From positions 516,001 to 580,000 of the forward strand of contig NZ_CP058258.1 of assembly GCF_013394695.1 (NCBI RefSeq): a DNA stretch of 64,000 bases. Reading direction: 5' to 3'. Source of the DNA: Streptococcus sp. oral taxon 061 (GTDB lineage Bacteria; Bacillota; Bacilli; Lactobacillales; Streptococcaceae). Below the pieces are notes generated by a model. The model was not told where the DNA came from, did no database searches, and was given only the letters and a program-made list of their open reading frames with translations. The position numbers and the translations under genes are program-made. Below are positions 23,506-35,000 of this stretch, one piece after another (the first letter of the stretch is position 1; the number at the start of each line of letters is the position of its first letter).

Positions 23506-24696
23506 ATGTCAGAACGTAAATTATTCACGTCTGAATCTGTATCTGAGGGGCATCCGGATAAGATTGCAGACCAAATTTCAGATGCTATCTTGGATGCTAT
23601 TTTAGAGCAAGATCCAGAGGCGCACGTTGCTGCTGAAACTGCTGTTTATACAGGTTCAGTCCATGTCTTCGGTGAAATTTCAACAAATGCTTATGTCGAT
23701 ATTAACCGAGTGGTTCGTGATACTATTGCAGAGATTGGTTATACCAATACTGAGTATGGTTTTTCTGCGGAGACGGTGGGAGTTCACCCATCACTTGTTG
23801 AGCAGTCACCAGATATAGCCCAAGGTGTTAATGAAGCCTTGGAAGTTCGTGGAAACGCAGATCAAGATCCACTTGACTTGATTGGAGCTGGAGACCAAGG
23901 TCTCATGTTTGGTTTTGCAGTGGATGAAACAGAAGAACTCATGCCATTACCGATTTCACTTAGTCACAAACTGGTTCGTCGCTTGGCAGAGCTTCGTAAG
24001 TCTGGTGAAATCAGCTATCTTCGTCCAGATGCCAAATCACAGGTCACTGTTGAGTATGATGAAAATGACCGTCCAGTGCGCGTGGATACAGTTGTTATTT
24101 CAACCCAACATGATCCAGAAATCAGCAATGAGCAAATCCATGAAGATGTGATTAACAAGGTTATCAAAGAAGTCATTCCAGCTTCTTACCTAGATGATGA
24201 TACTAAATTCTTTATCAATCCAACAGGTCGTTTCGTTATCGGAGGACCTCAAGGAGATTCAGGTTTGACTGGTCGTAAAATCATCGTGGATACCTATGGT
24301 GGTTATTCACGTCACGGTGGTGGTGCCTTCTCTGGTAAGGATGCGACTAAGGTTGACCGTTCAGCTTCTTATGCAGCTCGCTACATTGCTAAAAACATTG
24401 TTGCTGCAGGTCTTGCTAAGAAAGCTGAAGTGCAATTGGCTTACGCAATTGGGGTGGCTCATCCAGTATCTGTTCGTATCGATACCTTCGGTACGGGAAC
24501 AGTCGCTGAAAGCAAATTAGAAGCAGCAGCGCGTCAAATCTTTGACCTTCGCCCAGCAGGAATCATCCAAATGCTGGATCTCAAACGTCCAATCTACCGT
24601 CAAACAGCGGCTTATGGACATATGGGGCGTACAGATATTGATCTTCCTTGGGAACGCTTGGACAAGGTAGAAGCCTTGAAAGAAGCTGTTAAGTAA
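23506..24696 (+). CDS. metK: S-adenosylmethionine synthase
   Basis: A 396-residue enzyme that makes SAM from ATP and methionine. The family signatures are present: [17 protein letters not shown] near residue 10, [10 protein letters not shown] near 126 and [15 protein letters not shown] near 267. The length is normal. It has an unusually G-rich ribosome binding site that is probably masked by the SMK-box when SAM is abundant. It is monocistronic, with a terminator directly after. Confidence 0.97.
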   Translation: MSERKLFTSESVSEGHPDKIADQISDAILDAILEQDPEAHVAAETAVYTGSVHVFGEISTNAYVDINRVVRDTIAEIGYTNTEYGFSAETVGVHPSLVEQSPDIAQGVNEALEVRGNADQDPLDLIGAGDQGLMFGFAVDETEELMPLPISLSHKLVRRLAELRKSGEISYLRPDAKSQVTVEYDENDRPVRVDTVVISTQHDPEISNEQIHEDVINKVIKEVIPASYLDDDTKFFINPTGRFVIGGPQGDSGLTGRKIIVDTYGGYSRHGGGAFSGKDATKVDRSASYAARYIAKNIVAAGLAKKAEVQLAYAIGVAHPVSVRIDTFGTGTVAESKLEAAARQIFDLRPAGIIQMLDLKRPIYRQTAAYGHMGRTDIDLPWERLDKVEALKEAVK

Positions 24697-24701
24697 CATA
24701 A

Positions 24702-24735
24702 AAAAAGATTGGTCTAAGGACCAATCTTTTTTAGT
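24702..24735. terminator. Bidirectional terminator between metK and the GNAT gene
   Basis: AAAAGATTGGTC and GACCAATCTTTT with a TAAG loop. Confidence 0.88.
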
Positions 24736-24741
24736 TTATAA

Positions 24742-25374
24742 TTACTTATCTAGTATTTTTACAAAAGCCCAGTTTCCAATTGACTTTGTTCCGTAGTCTA
24801 ATATCATGGAATCCAGTAATTCATACTTGTTTTTTTCATAGAAACACACATTTTTCTCAGTGCTGGTGATTAAGCCTAGACGTTTGCAACCTTTGGCTTT
24901 AAGATAGGGTTCAACACCTTCTTGTAGGAATGCACTCCCGATTCCTTGGTTTTGGATTGAAGCGTTGACTCCTAACATCATCAAATACCAATCAAAGTTC
25001 CCAGATTTTTTCAAATGTTGTTCAGAGCGATCGACTAAATCAAGATATTTCAAGAGATTGCGTGGGCTAATAAAACGGAAAAGCTTGATAATCCCATTCA
25101 ACAAATAAGATAAGATGGAAAAATCCTTTTGTTGTAGAAGTGCGATAGCCAGAATTTCCCCGTCTCGTTCAGCGACTAGACAGGTCTCTCCTTTGATGTA
25201 GAGTCTGGTTAAAAGGCTATACAGCAATTCTAAGAATGCTGGGTAATATTCTGGTTTCTTTAAATCATCTTTGATAAGAGTCATGAAAGGGTAGTTCATA
25301 AAGGCTCCAGCCAATACTTTCCCGATTTTTTGGTGTTCATCTAGCCTGGCTTCTCTATATACTATTTCTTTCAT
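24742..25374 (-). CDS. GNAT family N-acetyltransferase
   Basis: A 210-residue acetyltransferase. The acetyl-CoA binding motif A lies at about 130-155 (MLGVNASIQNQGIGSAFLQ, with the Q/RxxGxG/A pattern). It is followed by a GLITSTEKNVCFYEKNKY strand-helix typical of the family. The substrate is unknown. ATG 25374 has AAGGAG before it; an in-frame ATG lies 15 bases upstream but has no ribosome binding site. Confidence 0.82.
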   Translation of the reverse strand: MKEIVYREARLDEHQKIGKVLAGAFMNYPFMTLIKDDLKKPEYYPAFLELLYSLLTRLYIKGETCLVAERDGEILAIALLQQKDFSILSYLLNGIIKLFRFISPRNLLKYLDLVDRSEQHLKKSGNFDWYLMMLGVNASIQNQGIGSAFLQEGVEPYLKAKGCKRLGLITSTEKNVCFYEKNKYELLDSMILDYGTKSIGNWAFVKILDK

Positions 25375-25505
25375 ATCATACTCCTTCATTTTCTCTCTCT
25401 AACTATTATAACGAAATTTCTTTCATTTTTCGATTAAAATGTGAAATATTCACAAAAAAGCTTTAACTACAATAATTTTTTGAAGAAATAAATAAGAAAA
25501 GGGAC

Positions 25506-25535
25506 TAAAAAACCCCGCAGTTTTATCTGTAGGGT
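25506..25535 (-). terminator. Terminator of the DUF1827 gene
   Basis: ACCC-GCAG pairs with CTG-GGGT with a bulge; the T run is on the minus strand. Confidence 0.6.
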
Positions 25536-25544
25536 AGATTAATT

Positions 25545-25844
25545 CTATTTTGTAGGAATTGAAATTTCAATCAATTTATCAGAATAGAGGGTTTTGATAT
25601 TTGCTTCATCAACAGCTTGTTTATCAATTTTACGATTTAAAAAGAATTCTTGGATTTTCTCAATTTCTTTTTCACGGATTGCACGATGTTTATTGGAAAT
25701 GAGGATTTCGTAATGAAGCGGAGCCTGAGTAAAAATAACATCTGTATTTCCCGCAGAATAAACCTCTACAAGCGTTGCGTCAGTGCTTTCTAGCTGACTT
25801 TTAACAAGTTGCGAGTGTGAATTTGTAGTATTGATAAGCTTCAT
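25545..25844 (-). CDS. DUF1827 family protein
   Basis: A 99-residue conserved streptococcal protein, soluble, with alternating strands and helices (MKLINTTNSHSQLVKSQL at the start, LIEISIPTK at the end). The family has no assigned function. AGGAGG precedes the ATG. It lies close to the Nudix and clpE genes on the same strand, but gaps of 60 bases or more separate them. Confidence 0.75.
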   Translation of the reverse strand: MKLINTTNSHSQLVKSQLESTDATLVEVYSAGNTDVIFTQAPLHYEILISNKHRAIREKEIEKIQEFFLNRKIDKQAVDEANIKTLYSDKLIEISIPTK

Positions 25845-25907
25845 AGGGTTTCCTCCTGTATTTCTATGTCTATTATAGCACTTTTTGAGAAATTTGGTAA
25901 AGATAGT

Positions 25908-26357
25908 TTAAATTTGATGTTGTTTTTTCCAAGCTTCGATTGCCCATTTGTGACTTCCACGTTTTAAGTTAGCAATAGCTTCATCGATTGGGAACCAAGC
26001 TAGATGATTGAAGTCTTCGAGAGGTTTTTGGATTTCTTGGTAAGAAGTGGCTTCGTATAGATAGGCTGGATTGTAGTAGTAGGTATCACGATGGCTGGAA
26101 TAGAAATATTCATCAGCTTGCCCGTAGTAGGTGCCGATTTCAGCTGTAAATCCTAATTCTTCAATCAATTCTCGTTTGAGAGCTTCAAGGTGGTTTTCAC
26201 CTTCTTCAATTTCACCTCCTGGTAAGAACCATGCACCATTTGGAGCTTGTACGAGGATAATCTTTTCGTGGTTTGCATCAGGTATGACTGCATAAACGCC
26301 ATATCTATTTTTGTAGGTTACTCCCTCTTTTTTTTCTCCAAATGTTGGATTTGCCAT
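25908..26357 (-). CDS. Nudix hydrolase
   Basis: A 149-residue pyrophosphohydrolase. The Nudix box is complete: G-EIEEG-E-NHLEALK-RELIEELGF (about residues 70-92), matching GX5EX7REUXEEXGU. A nucleoside diphosphate derivative is the likely kind of substrate, but the exact one cannot be told. GGAGAAAT precedes the ATG. It lies 90 bases downstream of clpE on the same strand and may be co-transcribed with it. Confidence 0.9.
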   Translation of the reverse strand: MANPTFGEKKEGVTYKNRYGVYAVIPDANHEKIILVQAPNGAWFLPGGEIEEGENHLEALKRELIEELGFTAEIGTYYGQADEYFYSSHRDTYYYNPAYLYEATSYQEIQKPLEDFNHLAWFPIDEAIANLKRGSHKWAIEAWKKQHQI

Positions 26358-26446
26358 AAATTTCTCCTTCGTGAGTGCGCTTTCTTTCTATAATAGTAAA
26401 GAATGTTCTCACTGTCAAGCAAGAACATTCTTTTGTATGTGAGGAA

Positions 26447-28696
26447 CTAGTCGTTTGACTCGACCGTTTCCGTTTTATTTTTGGACTTAATCACGATTTT
26501 ACCTTTACTTGTCATGACTGCCTTGAGGTCTTTTTCACTAGGATTTTCAAGGTAGTAGTCTGTAATGGCATCTTCGATATAGTCTTGGATGGTACGACGG
26601 AGTGGACGAGCTCCCATTTTTGGATCGTAACCAAGGTCTACAAGTTTTTCTTTAACCTTATTTGTTACATCTAAATGGATGTTATTGCTTGAGAGACGTT
26701 TATTCACATCATCCAACATAAGGTCAACGATTTGAAGGAGATTTTCCTTGCTGAGGGCCTTAAATTCGATAATACCATCAAAGCGGTTCATGAATTCTGG
26801 GCTAAAGAAGTTGCCTAATTCTCCAAGGACAGAGTTGGTACGACCTTCTCTAGCTGCACCAAATCCAACGCTTGCTTCAGCCTTTCCTGTACCTGCATTT
26901 GAGGTCATGATAATGATGGCATCCTTAAAGCTAACAGTTCGTCCTTGACCATCCGTTAAACGCCCATCATCCAAAACTTGAAGGAACATATGCATGACAT
27001 CCGGATGGGCTTTTTCGACCTCATCTAAGAGGATAAGTGAGTAGGGGTTGCGACGGACTTTCTCGGTCAATTGTCCAGCCTCATCATAACCGACGTATCC
27101 TGGAGGGGCACCGACGAGTTTGGCAACACTATGTTTTTCCATGTATTCGCTCATATCAAAGCGAATCATGCTATCAGCAGAACCAAAAAGCTCAATAGCT
27201 AGTTGTTTAGAAAGTTCTGTCTTACCGACGCCAGTAGGACCAACAAAGAGGAAGCTACCGATTGGACGGTTTGGAGTACCGAGACCAACACGGTTACGAC
27301 GGATAGCCTTGGCAATCTTATCAACAGCATCATCTTGGCCAATAACATGTGCCTTGAGATCATCTGCTAGGTTGATCAGTTGAGACTGTTCTTTTTCTTT
27401 AAGGTCGCCAACTGGAATATTAGTTTTTTGTTCAATGATGTGTTCAATCGTCTTTTCACTGATGATTGGAGTATCCTGATCCGTTACCTTTGTCTTTTGC
27501 ATTTCCTTATATTTGGCAATCTGATCACGGAAGTAGGCGGCTTTTTCAAAATCTTCGTCACGAGTTGCTTGAGCCTTGAGATTTTCCGCTTCGATTAAGC
27601 GTTGGTCGATAACCTTTGGATCCACAAAATTCAAGGTTAAGTTCATTTTTGAACCAGCTTCATCTAAAAGGTCAATAGCCTTATCTGGCAAGAAACGATC
27701 TTGGATGTAGCGATTAGAAAGAGTAGCAGCGGCTTCGATAGCTCCGTCAGTATAATGAACGTGGTGGTAATCTTCGTATTTCTTTTGAATACCTTTAAGA
27801 ATAATAATGGTCTCTTCCACAGTTGGTTCATCAACTTTGACAGGTTGCATACGGCGCTCAAGGGCAGCATCTTTTTCGATGATGCGGTATTCATTGAGGG
27901 TAGTAGCACCCACTAACTGAAGTTCGCCACGAGATAGGGCTGGTTTGAGGATATTGCCTGCATCCATATTCCCGTCTCCAGCAGAACCAGCACCGACAAT
28001 TTCGTGAATTTCGTCGATAAAGAGGATGACATCTTTGCGCTCACGGATTTCTTCCATGAGTTTTTGCATGCGCTCTTCGAACTGTCCACGAATTCCTGTG
28101 CCTTGAACAAGACTCACGACATCTAGGCGGATGACTTCTTTCCCTTGAAGTTTGTGGGGAACATCACCGTCTACAATTTTCTGTGCTAAGCCTTCGACAA
28201 CTGCTGTCTTACCAACACCAGGCTCCCCAATCAGTACTGGGTTGTTTTTAGTTCTGCGGTTGAGGATTTCAATGACACGGATGATTTCTTCGTCACGGCC
28301 GATAACTGGGTCGACATTTCCACGACGGGCAATCTCGGTAATATTGATACCATACTCATCCAAGAGTCCTTTTTCTTGACTAGGAGGAGGTGTTTGAGCT
28401 GGTCCACGATTTTGAGAACCATAACCCCCATTACCACCGTAACCGCCACCTGACTGGGTTGGAGGAACATTATTATTAGAAGAAGGTCTAAAGTTGTTCA
28501 GGTCGTTGAAGAAGTCTCCAAATGGATCAAAATCACGATTGTTTAAATCTGTAATGCCTTTGAACAAGCTATTGTTAGGATCTGTTTTGATAATTTTGTA
28601 GCAATTTTGGCAAAGATCGATTTGCTTTTGTTGCCCATTCAGATTAGTGTAAAGATGGATCGTTGAGTCATTGATTTTACAATTTTGACAGAGCAT
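26447..28696 (-). CDS. clpE: ATP-dependent Clp protease ATP-binding subunit ClpE
   Basis: A 749-residue HSP100 unfoldase. The N-terminal zinc finger (CxxC at 3-6 and a second CxxC at about 29-32) marks ClpE. A Gly/Asn/Pro-rich linker (about 60-105) precedes AAA1 with [12 protein letters not shown] coiled segment (about 385-420) separates it from AAA2 with [11 protein letters not shown], which ends in an arginine-rich [14 protein letters not shown]. It unfolds substrates for ClpP during stress. A perfect CtsR operator overlaps its start region. Confidence 0.95.
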   Translation of the reverse strand: MLCQNCKINDSTIHLYTNLNGQQKQIDLCQNCYKIIKTDPNNSLFKGITDLNNRDFDPFGDFFNDLNNFRPSSNNNVPPTQSGGGYGGNGGYGSQNRGPAQTPPPSQEKGLLDEYGINITEIARRGNVDPVIGRDEEIIRVIEILNRRTKNNPVLIGEPGVGKTAVVEGLAQKIVDGDVPHKLQGKEVIRLDVVSLVQGTGIRGQFEERMQKLMEEIRERKDVILFIDEIHEIVGAGSAGDGNMDAGNILKPALSRGELQLVGATTLNEYRIIEKDAALERRMQPVKVDEPTVEETIIILKGIQKKYEDYHHVHYTDGAIEAAATLSNRYIQDRFLPDKAIDLLDEAGSKMNLTLNFVDPKVIDQRLIEAENLKAQATRDEDFEKAAYFRDQIAKYKEMQKTKVTDQDTPIISEKTIEHIIEQKTNIPVGDLKEKEQSQLINLADDLKAHVIGQDDAVDKIAKAIRRNRVGLGTPNRPIGSFLFVGPTGVGKTELSKQLAIELFGSADSMIRFDMSEYMEKHSVAKLVGAPPGYVGYDEAGQLTEKVRRNPYSLILLDEVEKAHPDVMHMFLQVLDDGRLTDGQGRTVSFKDAIIIMTSNAGTGKAEASVGFGAAREGRTNSVLGELGNFFSPEFMNRFDGIIEFKALSKENLLQIVDLMLDDVNKRLSSNNIHLDVTNKVKEKLVDLGYDPKMGARPLRRTIQDYIEDAITDYYLENPSEKDLKAVMTSKGKIVIKSKNKTETVESND

Positions 28697-28738
28697 ACCT
28701 CTACCTCGTTTCTTTCTTGGCTTTGACTAAAATAGAAA

Positions 28739-28755
28739 GGTCAAAAATAGTCAAA
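28739..28755. promoter_or_regulatory. CtsR operator of clpE
   Basis: GGTCAAA-AAT-AGTCAAA is a full match to the tandem heptad CtsR box. It lies just downstream of the -10 (complement TATAAT, 28769-28774), where bound repressor blocks transcription. Confidence 0.9.
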
Positions 28756-28863
28756 GTGCTTTAGTCTCATTATATCATGATTAAAGGGGAAAGCAAGCAA
28801 AAAGATTGCTTGTTACAATTAAACATTCCAGGCAATTCTTACTAGACTTTAGTGATAAAAATA

Positions 28864-28896
28864 AAAATCCCATTTGTCATGCAAAAAGGATTTTCA
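28864..28896 (-). terminator. Terminator of the DUF1797 gene
   Basis: AAAATCC and GGATTTT with an inner TTTG/CAAA pairing; the T-rich tail is on the minus strand. Confidence 0.6.
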
Positions 28897-28936
28897 TTGG
28901 TCAAAGCAGGAGTATTCTCCAGCCCATATTCAACTA

Positions 28937-29167
28937 TTAGTATAAAAGTTCGTAGATTTCCATCGCAATGAGGTCGATGCTGTCAAATGTATAGGTTTCA
29001 CGAGCTTCAACGTCACGAAGTGTAAAGAGTGGTCCGTTTTCTTCGTCGTAGTTAAAAGCAACCTCTGCGACAACAACTCCTTCGCGTTCAAAGTTACGTT
29101 TTAAGTTACCACCATCTTTTGTCATTGCTTCTAAGCGATTGATGATTCTAACCAAATGTGATTCCAT
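28937..29167 (-). CDS. DUF1797 family protein
   Basis: A 76-residue conserved Firmicute protein (MESHLVRIINRLEAMTKDG at the start, ending in DLIAMEIYELLY). It has the family length. The function is unknown. GGAGGAGAATC precedes the ATG. It is divergent from the amino-acid transporter genes. Confidence 0.8.
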   Translation of the reverse strand: MESHLVRIINRLEAMTKDGGNLKRNFEREGVVVAEVAFNYDEENGPLFTLRDVEARETYTFDSIDLIAMEIYELLY

Positions 29168-29372
29168 TTTGATTCTCCTCCATTTCTTATCTTTACTATT
29201 TTACCATAAACAGACTCCACTTGACTAGAAAAAAACTAAGATTTCTCGCTATTTCTATCGTCTTTGAAAATTTATTGAAAATATTAGGAGAAAATGTTGA
29301 ATTTTTATGCAAAATATGTTATCCTTATACAAGTTTTGAGTTTAAATATTAAAAATAGAAAGTAGAGTATCC

Positions 29373-30056
29373 ATGAATTTTTCTTTTTTACCGAAATATC
29401 TACCGTATTTTAACTATGGTGCCGTTGTAACAATTATCATATCTATCTTGGTGGTCTTCTTGGGGACCATTCTAGGAGTGCTGCTGGCCTTTGCACAACG
29501 TTCGAAGATTAAACCACTTGCTTGGTTTGCTAATCTATATATCTGGGTCTTCCGTGGGACACCGATGATGGTGCAGATTATGATTGCTTTTGCCCTGATG
29601 CATATTAGTGCTCCAACGATTCAAATTGGGATTTTAGATGTTGATCTTACTCGTTTGATCCCAGGGATTATCATTATCTCTATGAATAGTGGTGCCTATG
29701 TATCAGAAACAGTTCGTGCTGGGATTAATGCAGTGCCAAAAGGACAACTAGAAGCAGCCTATTCACTAGGGATTCGCCCTAAAAATGCTATGCGCTATGT
29801 CATTTTACCACAGGCTATCAAGAATATTTTACCAGCCTTGGGGAATGAGTTTATTACCATTATCAAGGATAGCTCGCTCTTGTCAGCTATCGGGGTTATG
29901 GAGTTGTGGAATGGAGCTACTACGGTGTCAACAACCACATACTTACCTTTAACTCCACTTCTATTCGCAGCCTTTTACTACTTGATTATGACCTCTATCT
30001 TGACGCTGGCCTTGAAAGCTTTTGAAAATCGTATGGGACAAGGAGATAAAAAATAA
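29373..30056 (+). CDS. Polar amino-acid ABC transporter permease
   Basis: A 227-residue permease of the His/Glu/Gln/Arg/opine type with about five transmembrane helices. The permease loop is [24 protein letters not shown] (EAA motif, about 129-152). It is coupled to the ATPase by a stop-start overlap. No binding protein gene is present nearby, so the pair must use one encoded elsewhere. Confidence 0.9.
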   Translation: MNFSFLPKYLPYFNYGAVVTIIISILVVFLGTILGVLLAFAQRSKIKPLAWFANLYIWVFRGTPMMVQIMIAFALMHISAPTIQIGILDVDLTRLIPGIIIISMNSGAYVSETVRAGINAVPKGQLEAAYSLGIRPKNAMRYVILPQAIKNILPALGNEFITIIKDSSLLSAIGVMELWNGATTVSTTTYLPLTPLLFAAFYYLIMTSILTLALKAFENRMGQGDKK

Positions 30057-30790
30057 TGACTGAAACACTTATAAAAATTGAAAACCTTCATAAAAGTTTT
30101 GGAAAAAATGAAGTTTTAAAAGGGATTGATCTTGAAATTAAAAAAGGGGAAGTAGTGGTCATTATTGGACCATCTGGTAGCGGTAAGTCAACCCTCCTTC
30201 GCTCTATGAATCTCCTCGAAGAAGCGACAAAAGGCAAGGTTATTTTTGAAGGTGTTGACATTACGGATAAGAAAAACGACCTCTTTGCTATGCGTGAAAA
30301 GATGGGAATGGTTTTCCAACAATTCAATCTCTTCCCAAATATGACAGTTATGGAAAACATTACACTTTCTCCAATTAAGACTAAGGGAGAAAGTAAGGAA
30401 GTGGCTGAAAAGAGAGCGCATGAGCTCTTGGAGAAGGTTGGTTTGCCAGATAAGGCTGATGCCTATCCACAAAGTTTGTCTGGAGGTCAGCAACAACGTA
30501 TTGCTATCGCGCGTGGTCTTGCCATGGAACCAGATGTCCTACTCTTTGATGAACCGACTTCTGCCCTAGACCCAGAAATGGTAGGGGAAGTACTAGCAGT
30601 TATGCAAGAACTTGCTAAGTCAGGTATGACTATGGTCATTGTAACACATGAGATGGGATTTGCGCGTGAAGTAGCAGACCGTGTTATTTTTATGGCTGAC
30701 GGTGTAGTTGTCGAGGATGGAACACCTGAGCAAATTTTTGACCAAACACAAGAACAAAGAACCAAGGATTTCTTGAGTAAGGTTTTGTAA
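30056..30790 (+). CDS. Polar amino-acid ABC transporter ATPase
   Basis: A 244-residue GlnQ-type subunit. Walker A is GPSGSGKST (about 37-45), the Q-loop is [10 protein letters not shown], the signature is [16 protein letters not shown] and Walker B is [12 protein letters not shown], with the H-loop in [11 protein letters not shown]. It pairs with the permease encoded directly upstream (one shared base). Confidence 0.94.
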   Translation: MTETLIKIENLHKSFGKNEVLKGIDLEIKKGEVVVIIGPSGSGKSTLLRSMNLLEEATKGKVIFEGVDITDKKNDLFAMREKMGMVFQQFNLFPNMTVMENITLSPIKTKGESKEVAEKRAHELLEKVGLPDKADAYPQSLSGGQQQRIAIARGLAMEPDVLLFDEPTSALDPEMVGEVLAVMQELAKSGMTMVIVTHEMGFAREVADRVIFMADGVVVEDGTPEQIFDQTQEQRTKDFLSKVL

Positions 30791-30803
30791 AATATCGTTT
30801 ATT

Positions 30804-30832
30804 AGAAAAGCTCCAAGGGGGCTTTTTCTTAT
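30804..30832 (+). terminator. Terminator of the amino-acid transporter operon
   Basis: AAAAGCTCC and GGGGGCTTTT with an AA loop, then T's. Confidence 0.75.
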
Positions 30833-30888
30833 AGTTTCAGACTATAGGGTATCTTAGGTAAGAAGTGTTAGAAGGTCGAGCGATTTTT

Positions 30889-30897
30889 TGTTATAAT
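30889..30897 (+). promoter_or_regulatory. Extended -10 promoter of folD
   Basis: TGT-TATAAT at 30889-30897, giving a leader of about 24 bases. Confidence 0.6.
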
Positions 30898-30927
30898 AAA
30901 AGATATTTGTTAGAAAAGAGAAAATAC

Positions 30928-31785
30928 ATGACACAGATTATTGATGGGAAGGCTTTAGCAGCCAAGCTACAAGGACAACTGGCTGAAAAAACAGCCAAAC
31001 TAAAGGAAGAGACAGGCTTGGTTCCTGGTTTGGTGGTTATTTTGGTTGGGGACAATCCTGCTAGCCAGGTTTACGTTCGTAACAAGGAACGTTCAGCTAT
31101 CGCAGCGGGCTTCCAAAGTGAAGTTGTACGTGTTCCGGAGACCATTACTCAAGAGGAATTGTTGGAGTTGATTGCCAAATACAACCAAGATCCAGCATGG
31201 CATGGGATTTTGGTACAGTTGCCATTACCAAAACACATCAATGAAGAAGCTATTCTACTAGCCATTGACCCTGAAAAAGATGTGGATGGTTTTCATCCAC
31301 TCAACATGGGGCGTCTTTGGTCTGGTCACCCAGTCATGATTCCTTCAACTCCAGCAGGGATTATGGAGATGTTTCATGAGTATGGGATTGACTTAGAAGG
31401 TAAAAATGCAGTCGTTATTGGTCGTTCAAATATCGTTGGTAAACCAATGGCCCAGTTGCTTTTGGCTAAAAATGCAACTGTAACCTTGACCCACTCTCGC
31501 ACCCACAATCTAGCCCAAGTAGCTTCTAAAGCCGACATTCTTGTAGTAGCAATCGGCCGTGCTAAGTTCGTGACTGCTGATTTTGTCAAACCTGGAGCAG
31601 TTGTCATTGATGTGGGGATGAACCGAGATGAAAATGGCAAGCTCTGTGGAGATGTTGACTACGATGCTGTTGCATCAGTCGCTAGCCATATCACACCTGT
31701 ACCTGGTGGAGTAGGACCTATGACCATTACCATGCTAATGGAGCAGACCTATCAGGCTGCTTTAAGAAGGCTGGATAAAGACTAA
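30928..31785 (+). CDS. folD: Bifunctional methylenetetrahydrofolate dehydrogenase / cyclohydrolase
   Basis: A 285-residue enzyme of one-carbon metabolism that interconverts 5,10-methylene- and 10-formyl-THF. The signatures are [14 protein letters not shown] (about 38-51, with the catalytic Y and K), VQLPLPKHI and the NADP-binding [13 protein letters not shown] (about 163-175), and it ends near [13 protein letters not shown] 30928 gives the normal length; the frame is open 63 bases upstream through the promoter. Confidence 0.96.
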   Translation: MTQIIDGKALAAKLQGQLAEKTAKLKEETGLVPGLVVILVGDNPASQVYVRNKERSAIAAGFQSEVVRVPETITQEELLELIAKYNQDPAWHGILVQLPLPKHINEEAILLAIDPEKDVDGFHPLNMGRLWSGHPVMIPSTPAGIMEMFHEYGIDLEGKNAVVIGRSNIVGKPMAQLLLAKNATVTLTHSRTHNLAQVASKADILVVAIGRAKFVTADFVKPGAVVIDVGMNRDENGKLCGDVDYDAVASVASHITPVPGGVGPMTITMLMEQTYQAALRRLDKD

Positions 31786-31816
31786 TCTCGAGTACAATCA
31801 TTAATAGGTATTTAAA

Positions 31817-31850
31817 GAGCAAGTTCTAAAAAGGGCTTGCTTTTTTTTGC
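31817..31850 (+). terminator. folD terminator
   Basis: AGCAAG and CTTGCT stems with a long T run. Confidence 0.8.
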
Positions 31851-31987
31851 TCGATTTCTACTAAAATTCCAGTAAAACTTCTACAAATTATTGAAAAAGT
31901 TCTACTATTTTGATATATTAAAAACATCAATATGTATATGCAAAAATAAGTAAGCGTCTAGAGGGAGGTTTATTTTTTGAAGAAAAA

Positions 31988-32001
31988 TGTAATCGCTTAC
32001 T
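31988..32001. promoter_or_regulatory. cre-like site (CcpA) upstream of bgaA
   Basis: TGTAATCGCTTACT differs from the cre consensus TGWNANCGNTNWCA only in the last base. A second, inverted cre-like sequence (GTAAGCG) lies about 40 bases upstream. Both are close to the start of the beta-galactosidase gene. Confidence 0.6.
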
Positions 32002-32022
32002 ATAACTTAGAAAGGAACCATA

Positions 32023-35000
32023 ATGGATAAGAGATTTTTTGAAAAACGGTGTCATTTTAGTATTCGTAAGTTTGCTATTGGTGCAGCTTCAGTTATGATT
32101 GGAGCCAGTATATTTGGCCTTCAGGTAGCGCAAGCAGCTGAAGCAGAAACAGCTAGTCCTAGCGAAGAAACAGTTCATCAAGTTCAACCTTTAGATAAAC
32201 TTCCAGATGATCTAGCTGCAGCCATTGCAAAAGCTGAGCAAAATGGCCCACAAGATAAGGCTACTGAAAAAGAAGAAAATGATGCGGTTGAACCCGCAAA
32301 ACCAGCAACGGAAGAAAAAGAGCCTGAGGTAACAAGTCCTAAGGAAGAAAAGAAAGCGGAAGTAGTTAGTCCTAAGGAAGATAAAGCTGAAAAACCAGCT
32401 GCTGAAGTGGCTGAAAAAGCGCCTACAGTTTCAGAAGCTAGTTCTGAAAAGCCAGCAGTTTTGGAAGAACATGCTACTGAAGCTAATCAGAATAAACCAG
32501 TAACTAGTGATAAAGTTAAGGAAGAAAATACTTCTGCAACAGCATTACCTCAAGTGACTAAGGAGAAAGAAAAAGAAGACCAACTTTTACAAGAAAGAAA
32601 ACAAAATTTCAACAAAGACTGGTACTTTAAATTAAATTCTCAGGGTGATTTTTCTAAGAAAGATGTAGATGTTCATGATTGGTCTAAGTTGAACCTTCCT
32701 CATGACTGGAGTATTTATTTTGACTTTGATCATAAGTCTCCTGCTCGAAATGAAGGTGGTCAATTAAACGGGGGTACTGCTTGGTATCGTAAGACTTTCA
32801 CTGTAGACGAAGCTGCAAAGGATAAAGACGTCCGTATCAACTTCGATGGAGTTTACATGGACTCTAAGGTCTATGTAAATGGTAAATTTGTTGGCCATTA
32901 TCCTAGTGGTTACAATCATTTTTCATACGACATCACTGAATTTTTAACTAAAGATGGTAGTGAAAATACCATTGCTGTCCAAGTTACCAATAAACAGCCA
33001 AGTAGTCGTTGGTATTCAGGAAGTGGTATCTATCGTGATGTGACGCTGAGCTATCGTGACAAGGTGCAAGTAGCTGAAAATGGAAATCATATCACAACTC
33101 CAAAATTAGCTGAACAAAAAGATGGCAATGTTGAAACACAAATCCAAAGTAAGATTAAAAATACTTCCAAGACTTTAGCCAAGGTATTTGTAGAGCAACA
33201 GATTTTTACCAAGGAAGGCAAGGCTGTTTCAGATTTAGTTCGCTCTGTAACTAAGAATTTGTCAGGAAATGAGACAGCAGACTTTAAGCAAACAATTTTG
33301 GTTAACAAGCCAACCCTCTGGACAACAAAAAGTTACCATCCTCAGCTCTATGTTTTGAAAACAAAGGTTTACAATGAAGGTCAGCTAGTTGATGTAACAG
33401 AAGATACTTTTGGTTATCGTTATTTCAACTGGACAGCCAAAGATGGATTCTCTCTAAATGGTGAGAGAATGAAATTCCATGGAGTTAGTATTCACCATGA
33501 CAACGGTGCCTTGGGAGCAGAAGAAAACTATAAGGCAACCTATCGTAAATTAAAACTCCTGAAAGATATGGGAGTTAACTCTATCCGTACAACCCACAAT
33601 CCAGCAAGTCCACAGTTGCTCGATGCTGCTGCAAATCTAGGACTTTTGGTGCAAGAAGAAGCCTTTGATACTTGGTATCGTGGTAAGAAAACGTATGACT
33701 ATGGACGTTTCTTTGACCAAGATGCAACTCACCCAGAAGCTAAGAAGGGTGAAAAGTGGTCTGATTTTGACCTCAGAACCATGGTTGAACGAGATAAAAA
33801 TAATCCATCCATCGTCATGTGGTCACTCGGTAACGAAGTGGATGAAGCAGATGGTGGTGAGCGCTCTTTAGAAACAGCTAAGCGCTTGAAAGCTGTCATC
33901 AAAGCAATTGATACAGAGCGCTATGTGACCATGGGTGAGAATAAATTTAGTAATAGGTCTACAGGAGAGTTCTTAAAATTGGCAGCAATCATGGATGCTG
34001 TCGGTATGAACTATGGGGAACGGAACTATGATGCTGTTCGTAAGGCTCATCCAGACTGGTTAATCTACGGTTCAGAAACCTCTTCAGCAACTCGAACTCG
34101 TGATTCCTACTTTGACCCTGCTCATTTACTCAGTCATGACAACCGTCGTAATCGTCATTATGAACAATCTGACTATGGAAATGACCGTGTTGGATGGGGT
34201 AGAACAGCTACTGAATCATGGACTTTTGACCGTGACCGTGCTGGCTATGCAGGTCAGTTCATCTGGACTGGTTTTGACTATATCGGTGAACCAACACCTT
34301 GGCATAACCAGGACAATACACCAGTGAAAAGCTCATTCTTCGGTATTATCGATACGGCTGGTTTGCCTAAGAATGATTTCTATCTCTACCGTAGTGAATG
34401 GTATAGTGCCAAAGAAAAACCAACAGTTCGTATCATGCCTCACTGGAATTGGACAGATGAGACACTTAGAGAACGCAATATGCTGGTCAATGGCAAGGTT
34501 CCTGTACGGACCTTCTCAAACGCTGCTAGTGTAGAATTATTGTTGAACAACCAGACTCTCGGCAAGAAAGAATTCACCAAGAAAACCACTGCGGATGGTC
34601 GACCTTATCATGAAGGTGCTAACCCTGGTGAATTGTATCTTGAGTGGTTGGTAGAATATAAACCAGGCACCTTGACTGCTATTGCTCGTGATGAAAATGG
34701 TAAAGAAATTGCGCGTGACAGTGTAACAACAGCAGGAGAACCTGCTAGAGTTCGCCTCACTAAGGAAGAACATGTTATTACTGCAGACGGTAAAGATTTG
34801 TCTTACATCCATTATGAAATTGTTGATGAAGATGGCAATGTTGTGCCAACTGCAAATAATCTTGTTCATTTCAATCTTCATGGGCAAGGGCAAATCGTTG
34901 GTGTGGACAATGGAGAACAAGCTAGTCGTGAACGCTACAAAGCTCAGAAAGATGGTACATGGCAAAGAAAAGCCTTCAATGGTAAAGGTGTTGTCATTGT